64,000 nucleotides of DNA from Gracilaria domingensis (Eukaryota > Rhodophyta > Florideophyceae > Gracilariales > Gracilariaceae). Each line of letters starts with the position of its first letter. Position 1 is the stretch's first letter. The stretch covers positions 62,001-126,000 of the forward strand of contig VCMS01000021.1 in the NCBI GenBank assembly GCA_022539475.1, read 5' to 3'. This document shows, piece by piece, positions 52,042 to 61,156 of this stretch. The notes under the pieces are model-generated. The model was not told the origin of the DNA. It saw only the letters and a program-made list of their open reading frames with translations, and did no database searches. A program made the position numbers and the translations under genes.

Positions 52042-52570
52042 TTTCAAGGAACGAAGAAAATATTTTATCTAGCGGTGCGTATGGTGACGCAACTGTGAAG
52101 GACATGGACTTAGCAAACCGATTGTGTCAGTGGGACCGACAGCGAATGATGCAATGAGGCGTAGCCTCCACGCCGTGGTGAGATATTTGAGCTGACAGCA
52201 TGGGAGAATCTCTATTGTCAGCAGAGAGGACGCTCAAATATCGGCTCGCTGCACTGGGTTACCTCGTTTGTCCATTATATCTCGTTTCAATCCACGCGCA
52301 TGTGATCTAAGTCTTCGACCACACTCACTGCCGCGTCTGTTTTTCTTCCCACCCATGCCCACCCCGGGGGTTGCTGGTCGCTAATGGATGATACGATCTC
52401 ATCCAACCAGCTGAGGTACTCGCCCTCTTCACCCCTGCGGTCCAAGAGTTGCTCTCGAACTAATGGGACGACGCCTTGGGCTGCGCCTTTTCCCAACAGT
52501 AGCAATAAACTTCTGTTTATTGGGTTCTATCTAAAACGCTCTGGCACCATGACAGCTTAGCAACTGATAA
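52042..52570 (+). repeat. DIRS-B right terminal unit
   Basis: A complete 529-bp unit, TTTCAAGGAACGAAG to GCAACTGATAA. Its start matches the left end of DIRS-A and its end (CTCTGGCACC ... CTGATAA) matches the right end of DIRS-A. The inverted arms GATATTTGAGC (52182-52192) and GCTCAAATATC (52232-52242) are conserved with the left unit. Confidence 0.85.
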
Positions 52571-53224
52571 TAGGTCAAGAATTACAATCATTGAAGTATT
52601 CCAACAAAATAAATATAGTGGTTACAGTGATATTTCTGTTCCACCACATAGAATATATTTATTCCATTCCGTCCGCTTCGCCAGAACAGATGGAGCGTCG
52701 TTCCTCCAAGTAGAACAGAGTAGTGACTTTACTCAGTTTCGGAACATCCGCGCTCGTGGCGGAAGTGTCCTCTTGTCTTGGCAACAGCAAATAATTAAGG
52801 CTTTTGCTGCCGTCGGGACAGTTGCTCGTCCCGGTCCCACCCATATTCTCACGTTGGTGAGATGGTTTTGCAGATGCGATTGCCTTCATCGGGATTCAAT
52901 TAATGAGGTACAGAATACAATTCGTAGCATTTCAGACTGCCTCTCCAACCGTTAAAACCCTCTGCTGTCAAAAACCCGAAGTGAGAAAAAAAGACACAAA
53001 GGAGGAAAAAGGTATTGGTTGTGCAGTATAAATGAACATTACAATTCTGCTGCTGAGAATCAGCTTTTAATAATTTGTCTTCATACACGGAGTAGATTCA
53101 AGAAAAAAAAATTCTGGTGTCAGTTGGGGAGAACAGATGCATGAGATTATACTTGGACAGGGCTAGGCTTTCCAAGGGAAATCGCCAACCGTAAAACAGT
53201 AACTCGGATGGCGTGGGAGGTGGG

Positions 53225-53370
53225 TAGCAGAAGCGGAAAGGTTGCAAGAACAAAAGCAGAAGCGGAAAGGTTGAGTACGAAATGAACAAGAACGGTCAAG
53301 AACAAAAGCAGAAGCGGAAAGGTTAAGCGGAAAGGTTGCAAGAACAAAAGCAGAAGCAGAAAGGTTGGGT
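53225..53370 (+). repeat. Minisatellite, unit about GCAAGAACAAAAGCAGAAGC
   Basis: Four or five imperfect copies of AGAACAAAAGCAGAAGCGGA followed by AAGGTT, with variable lengths between copies. Confidence 0.75.
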
Positions 53371-54057
53371 ACGGAATAGAACGAGACCGTTGCTGGCTGA
53401 GTAGCGACGAGAGAAGACCGTAGCTTAAATATAGCTGTTCAAGCTCAAAGCCACAGATCTTCAAGATCACAATCTCAAAGAGGCCACCCACAAATTGTGA
53501 TTGCCAGGTAAGCCATAAATTGAATTTGTGGTGCTGTGCAGTACGCATTTGCGTTTTGCTCCCGTACAATCCAATAAATCATCATCTGCGATTTGTCCAT
53601 TGTTGTGCTTTGTTCACCACATCCAGTTCTTTATGGAATGTTGTAAATGTTTAGTGCGTGGCTCAACACAATCATCTTTGGTTTGCATGGAGAGCGATTC
53701 CAATAAGTACCGCATTAAAGGCGTTGAAAATTTTTGAATGGTGTCCACGTAATTTGTCGCGGTAGTTATCCTTTCAATTAAAGAAACCAAATCTCTTACT
53801 ATCTTTTTCAGCCGCCAGCATCATTTCTATATTAATTTGTTAGGAACCGACTGCCATCTTAAAGTAGTGCTGCTTCTTTTAAAAAAGTTCAGCACGGGAA
53901 GAGAAAAATAAAGTGCTCAAATTGCGGTTACGGCTATGAAATGTACAAAAAAGAAAGATTCAGAATAAAAATGTACTCTTTTCAATGACTAGAATACAAT
54001 AACAAAGCATCTCAGACGCGAGGGCAGCGTGCCCGTAAGCCCATTAACCTGTGGGAG

Positions 54058-54200
54058 CGAATGAGTAGTGAGGCGTTAGAGAACAAGACTTTGTGTGTCT
54101 GGTTCTCCTCAGCACTGCTTCAAAGTAAAAGAAGCAGATGCTTAAACGGGTGCTAATCTATGTAAATGGGTGCCACTTAATGTACAGTACTGGGCATCTC
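54058..54200 (+). repeat. Dispersed repeat, second copy of 5246-5382
   Basis: Starts near GTGAGGCGTTAGAGAACAAG and shares GGTTCTCCTCAGCACTGCTT and CAGATGCTTAAACGGGTGC with 5246-5382. Confidence 0.7.
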
Positions 54201-55360
54201 CTGAAAATACAAAAGCGCTTTTTGTGTGCACGCAAACCGTCACGATTCGTGCACTTTCCGTGACATGTGTCATCGATTTTGCTTGACGCGCAGAGACGTG
54301 CAAAGCTCTTGTACGCACCACGCAAACTCTCATTTGCTCTTGCATGTCACTTCCCAACCGCATATCTCGCGGACAAAAGAGAAGTCCCGCCTTTTCCTTC
54401 ACCGCGCGAAGGAAAAATGCAGCGCGCCGGAGAAGCTCAATGCCTTCCGGCATAAACCTAGCACCATAGCTACGGCTATCGTACAAGAGAATCTATCATT
54501 GCGGTGCGTGTAAGCAATGCTCACAGAGCAATAAACAGCCGCAACGCACTAGTAGTGTTCATTAATCGTCTTCCACCGTGCTGCTCTAGGACTTTCCCTA
54601 GCATCATCATAGCGATGAAAAGCAATAGCCATCAAAAAGGCTTTAGAAGATGGCCAAAGTGCCATATGCAAAGGAGTTGCTGCCGTTGATAGGAAGGAAG
54701 AAGATGGAGAAGAGTGCATACTCTCTGTCCGGCTTTCGCGCTTTGGTGCTGCCGTATGCGCGCTTGCGATTTTCAGATTGTCTGTCGGACGCAAACGCGC
54801 ATTTTTCTGGAAATGAGCGTTTGGCATTTGTGTTTTCAGGAGACTTCCACTACTGACAGTTTACGTTACAACACGTCCGCAGTCACACAATCCATTCGTC
54901 ATGCCACCGCCTTTACATTCGTTCACCAACCGGCCTCACCCCATTGCTGTGTGATAATGCGCCTGTTAAAGCTCGTAGAGCAAGTACTAATTGAGCTACT
55001 GAACACGTTAAGAGAGAGATTTATGTGTGTAACTTCAAAAACTCTGTGCTCTTCGTGCCGCTGGCTTTGGTTGTGGAATGGAGAAGGCGCATTCGTCGTC
55101 TGTGAGATATAGAAAAAAACAACTTGCTTTAACAGTACACTTACGTCTCCGCTGTTCGTGTTCCGAAGTTCAGTGTACAATTAAGGCACCTACGCGCATT
55201 TTGCTTTCTAACAAATGAGGCAAACAACTATGACTGGATTGTATCACAACACAATCAAAAGTTTCACAATCACTACATTCTAATACTCTAAATAACTACC
55301 AAGGGCGTCAGCGAACCGTATTCATGCAAGGCAAAACATCGATCAGTGTTGCTCTTGGTC

Positions 55361-55759
55361 CTAATTGGTCGGACAGAAGGCGTAGACAGTAAAGCTGATC
55401 GCCGTTGAATCGGGAAACGGGTTCATGACCTTACAATCGCAGAAGGCAAACCACTTTCCACTTCCGTGTGGGTACGAAGAAACAATAACACCAGAATCAG
55501 AATAGCAAGCACAGGCGTTCACCTGCGTGTCCTCAGGGCATCGTATACTTAGAGCAGATGTTCCATATTGCCCTAGAGTGATGGTTTTTTGTTCGAAGTA
55601 CCAATCTTGCGAGTGTGCTGGAACTGGATCTCCAGATCCAGAAGTCGCTTTTGATGCCCCGGCGCTGCACGACTGGCTCGCAGCGATTGAAACCTGGCTG
55701 AAATGGCCAATCATAAAGACAAAGAAGAGCACGCCGGAAATGGCTTTGGTGATGAACAT
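55361..55759 (-). CDS. Small secreted cysteine-rich protein
   Basis: A 132-codon ORF with ATG at 55759. Residues 1-26 form a typical signal peptide (basic residue, then GVLFFVFMIGHFS, cleavage plausible after VSIA or AAS). The mature part has a low-complexity start (SCSAGASKATSGSGDP), then WYFEQKTITLGQYGTSALSI and seven cysteines, with CACYSDSG and FCDCKV pairs, which suggests a disulfide-stabilised fold. A TATAAAA at 55882-55888 on the minus strand lies about 125 bp upstream of the ATG, a suitable promoter spacing. There is no TE homology. It is the best candidate for a genuine host gene. I do not recognise the family; it could be an extracellular, cell-wall or defence-related protein, but nothing here shows which. 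Confidence 0.7.
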   Translation of the reverse strand: MFITKAISGVLFFVFMIGHFSQVSIAASQSCSAGASKATSGSGDPVPAHSQDWYFEQKTITLGQYGTSALSIRCPEDTQVNACACYSDSGVIVSSYPHGSGKWFAFCDCKVMNPFPDSTAISFTVYAFCPTN

Positions 55760-55881
55760 ATCAAATGTGGTGTATGATGGGCGTTACAGGATGAGTGTGA
55801 TGTTGGGTTGAGTTGTTGGTGGATGAAGGAATGGAGCAGATAGGACGTCTGGTTTCACAAACTCGTACTTGCTCGAATCGC

Positions 55882-55888
55882 TTTTATA
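55882..55888 (-). promoter_or_regulatory. TATA box of the secreted-protein gene
   Basis: TATAAAA on the minus strand, about 125 bp upstream of the ATG at 55759, would give a 5' leader of roughly 95 nt. Confidence 0.5.
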
Positions 55889-57119
55889 GGGCACACCACA
55901 GCGTGAGGTGTTGCATCGATGTACAACTCCATTGGCTGGCCCCTTCTTTCTTGTGCTTGTGGTACATAAAAATGTTCTAAGTTGAGGTTTTGGCCTCAAA
56001 CGCCAAGAGAAATGTTTCCACTTGGCCCAAATAGAAGCAATAAATTTCTTTGTGATCCGATAAACGGAGTTATTGCATCCACCAGCTGGCCAATACCGAG
56101 GCTCCATTTATTTCTGCAGTTTTCCCTTTAACGTAGAAGTTGGAACTTTTTGTCGGTGGCCCAACCCGCGACCCTTGAGCTCACCCGTCTGCTGCAGCGA
56201 GCTCAAGTAAGCACTCGAGCTACATGCTTGCCCCCGTGGATAGTCTTCTACATTGGTTTTCCCCCGAATAAAGAGTGATATGAAGATGGCACACGTGATG
56301 CTCTTCATTCAATTTATGTGAAATGCGGGAGGTTTCGACGCGCTGGGTTAATACAGATGCGCGCTGAGAGTTCTGTGCGCATCTCGCGAGCCTTAATAAG
56401 GCATGTAATGCCCTTGATGTTTGTTCACACAGACACGCACACAACTGTGTATCCGCTACTCTTCAGTACATCTTGTGACAAGCGTAAAAAACTTACTCTT
56501 GGCATGTGTCGCTCGTGCATCAGAATAGTCCGGATTTGATACGAGATTCCATAAGTGTGATGCTCATGGCCAGCGTTTCAGGGGTTTTAGTATCTCGTGA
56601 GAACAGAAGAATTCGAGGCCTCCGGGAAAATGTTGGAATAGAGACTAGGTTATTACCAAACGAGATATCCCCCTCTGCTTCCTGCTCTGCGCCGTTTGAT
56701 GTTTTGCGCATCTCTTGTTCTGTTTCTGTCTCGAGTTTTTATAATGCAGAGCATACTCGGTATAATAGATTTTTTTCACGCAGTTTGTTGTTGATAGAAA
56801 GCCGTAGGGGTCTCACGAAGGTTGTCAAGCTCGTAGCTCGGTCACTGTTTACTTTTGGTCGAGCTAATACTTATCTATCTCTAGCTTCCTGCTTCTACGT
56901 CACACAAAATACAAACCTTTGTATTTTGTGTGCTCGTTCTGAACACTTTGAGAACAGTCCGTTTGGAACACACAGAGGAGCTAGAACGTTTCAGTACTAC
57001 AACAGTTGTTTATTTTGTTGGTTCAGCTCGTGGAGCGATCTTTAATGTTTGGGGGCAGGAAGGTAAACTAGTAAAAAATAGAAACACCAGAAAGATTATA
57101 GAACAATCACTTTGCATGC

Positions 57120-57200
57120 GTACCTGTTGTGGAAGCATCTAGAAGCTTCTTAGAAGCAACTGGAAATTACTTCTTTCCAGGTTCTAGAATGTTCTATAGA
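57120..57200. promoter_or_regulatory. Cluster of heat-shock-element-like inverted pentamers
   Basis: GTTCTAGAATGTTCT (about 57180-57195) fits the three-unit pattern nTTCnnGAAnnTTCn exactly. CTAGAAGCTTCTTAGAAGC upstream contains further GAA/TTC units. No adjacent gene is recognised, so its role is uncertain. Confidence 0.35.
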
Positions 57201-57346
57201 ACATATATGTAGAAATGTTTTATACTACTGTGTATCTCTCGAGAGATATATACTGGGATAAATGATAGCCGCATCAAGCAATGATCGCCACAAAGTCCTT
57301 CTCCGCTCATTAGAAGTTCACCGTAAGCCAAGTCATACCATGGGCG

Positions 57347-57395
57347 CTTGCCCGTGCGCTTGCATATGCGACGCATATGCAAGCGCAGGGGCAAG
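57347..57395. repeat. 24-bp palindrome with 1-nt spacer
   Basis: Arms 57347-57370 (CTTGCCCGTGCGC ... CATATGCG) and 57372-57395 are reverse complements with a single mismatch, separated by one A. It would extrude as a cruciform or fold as a tight hairpin. Confidence 0.85.
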
Positions 57396-59704
57396 CTCTC
57401 GCTACCACTGGCTCCAATAAACCACCATTATTCATCAGAGGTTCCGAGAAGCATGGCTTCTCTAAGAAGGGACCGCAAAGCTCTTTCAGAGCTTTGCGTA
57501 GCTAAATACGCACGAAGACCATCGACTTGCTATTTTCATTCAAAAATATATCGTAGAAGTTTAGATTTTTCTTAAATTGTGCAACAAAGTTTAAGAATAG
57601 TTATATATATTTTATATATCCAACCAAGCGGTATCATGATCGTAGAATACATAGCATTCTACAAAGATTTGGGAACCTGCTTCCACAAGAATCCAGATTA
57701 CATAAAATTTGCTCGTTTTGTTTTTACGGGTTCTCATTTGTTGGATTGTGATTGATCCGGAGTTAAGATATGTCCAAAAAATGCCCGAAATGCGCCGTGT
57801 GACACGGCGCATATAAACAAAGACTTTTATTAGAGAACAGCAGCTTCTTTGACACAAACTTATGATATCTATTTATAAAGCGGTAAAACGCTGAATCCTC
57901 CAGAAATGAGATTGACCGCCAATTTGTAGCAAGCGGCCCATTTCTACAAAACTTTTTTGAGACGAGATCTTAATTAGATCAAAACAGCCAGCTTTTGCCG
58001 ATGTATAGAGCTTTGCTATCACCATGGTAGCGCTCTCAGATGATCTTTAATTTTTGGTAAGGAGGGAGACACAGAGCGGACACGACCCATGATGCTCTGC
58101 TACACCGCACGGCACGACCATGCGCGCTCAGTGTGTCCGACCAGGACAGCACTGCTCCCGCCCCAACGGCGATGATCCGTCAGATCTGTGCCGCTCTGTT
58201 GCATGCATTGCAACATTCATAATACAAAAAGTCATTCAAAAGGTACAGAAAACATAGGCAAGACTGATTCGATCACCACCATTTAACTTCCATAGCGTCA
58301 AAAAAACCGGGCTACCTTGGTCCTTTGGTCCGTGCTCTAGCTCTTTTGAGAGCCAGAGGGCACGCATTGGCACAGATCTCGACAGTAGGGAGAGATTCCT
58401 TCCTTTCCGGTAAAGGAGATGAATATCTAGGAAGCAAATTCCCTGTAATTTGCGCCTGCAAATGAAAAAGAACGCCAGCCGGAGAACCTTTTGGACTAAC
58501 TGCCGAAGGGGGGTACGGGTACGATAGCCCGGGGTTGTATACAACCTAAATGACCCCATCAAGTGGCTACAGTACAGCGGGGCTGTATAAGCCTTAGGTA
58601 ACCCCTCCGAGAGGTAGTTTGTAGGTAGTTTGTGGGGTAGATCATAAGGCCGCATACAGCTACTCCGGAAATGGCGATAATGTAGCCGTTTCACAATTTT
58701 GTAATTTACGAGCAGTACTTGTTAGAAAGTGTGCCGTTATTAAACGAACCCAACCTAGAAAAAGAAAGCGTTTTCAATTGCATGCACAAAACAGAAAGCG
58801 CAGAGTTAGGGCTCTGTATTCTGTACGTTGCACATGCGTCGTGATGACAATAGTTAAGGCACAACCACACAAAATGCGCCGTTGATCTACGGATCATTTT
58901 TTCGAAGATCTAACGCTCCTAGCAGTGCTGTTCACCAAACACTAACAACAATTCGACGCACAAACCCATGACACATTGTGTGCATCCGAAGGAGCTCTGA
59001 GAACAGTAATTATCGAATTCACCAGTTCTTCCACGAACTGGATTTGAAACCGCTGTATTTAGCTCTTCCTTAGTGCAGCAAAATGCACTGGCCCACAGTG
59101 TTTTGAAACTATTCGGAAGAGATCATATAACAACAGTGTCGCGCTACACTGTGTTACTAGATCTGATTCCAGTTTGATCTTTACAACGGAGTGGGGCCCT
59201 GCCCTACTGCACGAGTTTCAAGTCTAACCTGTCGCCGTCGCTCTCAACTACAAAGATTTCAACAGCGTCACTCACCGCTGTTGTTCGATATCTTTTCTGG
59301 CAAACGGAACAATCGATTAATGGCTGTGCGTTTTCAATTCGTACATTAAAAATACTCTTTTGGTGCAGTTGTACAACATACTGCCCGCAGCCTTTGTTGA
59401 GCGCACGCGTGGCTCGCATGCATTGCGCCACTGGTGTTACCGTCAGCGTGGCGCCATGCACCGTGAACCTGCGCCACAAGGGCAGTCAAAAAAGAAGAAA
59501 GGAGCAACGCATTAGACACAAACCCTCCAAAACGTGCTACAGGTCCAGCATTTGCTGTTAATTAGGCAGGAGAACCTGAAAAGTAGGACGTTCTTTGCAA
59601 CTCATATTTGCGGTGTCAGTTCTCCATTTCGCAGTTGGAAGCGAGATCTCCAACGGCGCAGTTTCTGGTGTAGCCTTTTAACGGCGCATTGCGCTAGGTT
59701 TGCT

Positions 59705-59970
59705 GCGCAGCAGCAGCAAAACTGTGGCGCAGGAATGGCAGCATCAAACCTGCGCCGTGGGGATGGCAGCAGCAAAACTGCGCCGTGTGGATGGCAGCGG
59801 CAAAACTGCGCCGTGGTGATGGCAGCGGCAAAACTGCGCCGTGGGGATGGCAGCAGCAAAACTGCGCCGTGGAGATCCAGCAGCAAAACTGCGCCAGGGG
59901 GATGGCAGCAGCAAAACTGCGCCGTGGGGATGGCAGCAGCAAAACTGCGCCGTGGGGATGGCAGCAGATG
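59705..59970 (+). repeat. Tandem array of about nine 28-bp units
   Basis: Units read GATGGCAGCAGCAAAACTGC then GCCGTGGG, with one shortened copy (GATCCAGCAGC). Because 28 is not a multiple of three and the unit lacks stops, frames on both strands are open through it; these are not taken as genes. Confidence 0.9.
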
Positions 59971-61156
59971 ATTAGGTTCCTAACAGCCAAGCTGAATCAT
60001 GTCGATGGCTACAAATTCAGCATGTCAACCACAGCCACGAACAGTCATTTGACAACGGTACAATTTCAAACCGTACGACAATAGTTTCAGGGATTGTAAG
60101 TCCGCTTCTCACACAGTCCTCTTATTCTCTCATCCCACCTCCCTTAATTTTCCCTCACGGTGCCAGACAACCACAAGCTGTCATCCCCTCCGTTTACGAC
60201 TGCATGTAGGTCAAATGCCATCTCGTTTTAAGTGCTCGAGTGGCCTGTCACCTACTGTTGCCTTTCTCTGGCCCAACGTTTTTCTATTAGATCTTCAGTG
60301 TTCCAGAAGACTGCCTGAGGCTAAAGCATGCACTGTTTGACATGACGACCAACGATGCTTCACCAGCGGCCGCCATAATAAACAGCGCATGCCAGAGCAT
60401 CAAATAGGCGTTTTATACTCTTTTGACAAAACCTGTGTCAGTACCAGCAATCGCAACGTTCCTTCTGCGCCACGTTCACTTTTCACTGTCCGTACTGCAG
60501 TAAATCACTCTTTCTGGTAGGTATCGACCGCCCACGGCCGTCACCTATACTCTTGCAGAAGAAAAAAGAGAAATAATGATTTTCTTTACCCCATCAAAGC
60601 GCTGTTTACGCCGACTACTAATGACGATCTGGATCCCACATGGTCAGTGTGGGCCGGCGTTGCGTTTCTATCCATCGGCCATCGTGCCGCCGCTGCAGTA
60701 ATTCAGCTTGACGAAGTACGTTTGTGGTGACATTCTGAGACCAAACCACCGCTCGTTCCAACTATTCTATGTACAAACACCCTACACTATATGTCAATCA
60801 TTAGTGATATTTGATGCTGATCTCCTATGAGGCTGGAACATCGCTTCACAATGAATACACCGGCGAGACCACAACAGGTGTAGTGATAGGTGTTCTCATG
60901 TTTTAGGTAAAAGCTCTAGCTCTTCGATATGTTCCACAGTGCTCCATGTGCTATTAGTCAACAGAGTCAGTGCTAGAACGATTCAAAGGAACACTGTTCG
61001 TCGTACTGGTGCAATTCAAATTTGAACGCATGCTTCTGCGAACCTTTAGTGCAACCCGCAGGATCTCTCTCACACCAGTTGCGCCGAAAAGACGAAGGAG
61101 TCGCCTCTCGAAAAGGCAGGCGGAGGAAGACGATCAGCAATCTGTTCACGTGTATA

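Larger units (their letters stand above)
33438..52570 (-). mobile_element. DIRS-B: DIRS-like assembly with inverted terminal units, holding Gypsy-2
   Basis: The left unit (33438-33589 plus 43980-44365) is the reverse complement of the right unit (52042-52570), with small indels. Outer ends are TTATCAGTTGC and GCAACTGATAA, without a TSD. Minus-strand genes are recombinase (48053-48755), Gag (46485-47779) and RT-RNase H (44368-46710). The recombinase comes first, unlike DIRS-A. Excluding Gypsy-2 it is about 8.7 kb, of which 48756-52041 shows no DIRS gene and may be foreign. Confidence 0.7.
52571..55360. other. Gene-poor stretch with minisatellite and old repeats
   Basis: No supported gene. It includes the minisatellite at 53225-53370, a block at 53540-53600 related to 4840-4900, and the repeat at 54058-54200. 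Remaining open frames are short and overlap on opposite strands. Confidence 0.55.
55900..61156. other. Gene-poor stretch
   Basis: No supported coding region. It contains an HSE-like cluster (57120-57200), a near-perfect palindrome (57347-57395) and a 28-bp tandem array (59705-59970). The 5' end of the Mutator-like element probably lies in the last part, but no TIR could be defined because the other end is outside the window. Confidence 0.5.

Noticed and set aside
58236-58694. 152-codon minus-strand ORF (MKRLHYRHFRSS...)
   Set aside because: No recognised motif, signal or promoter; possible organelle-derived DNA was considered but could not be supported.
59534-60084. Overlapping ORFs on both strands at the tandem array
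   Set aside because: They are open only because the 28-bp unit lacks stop codons.
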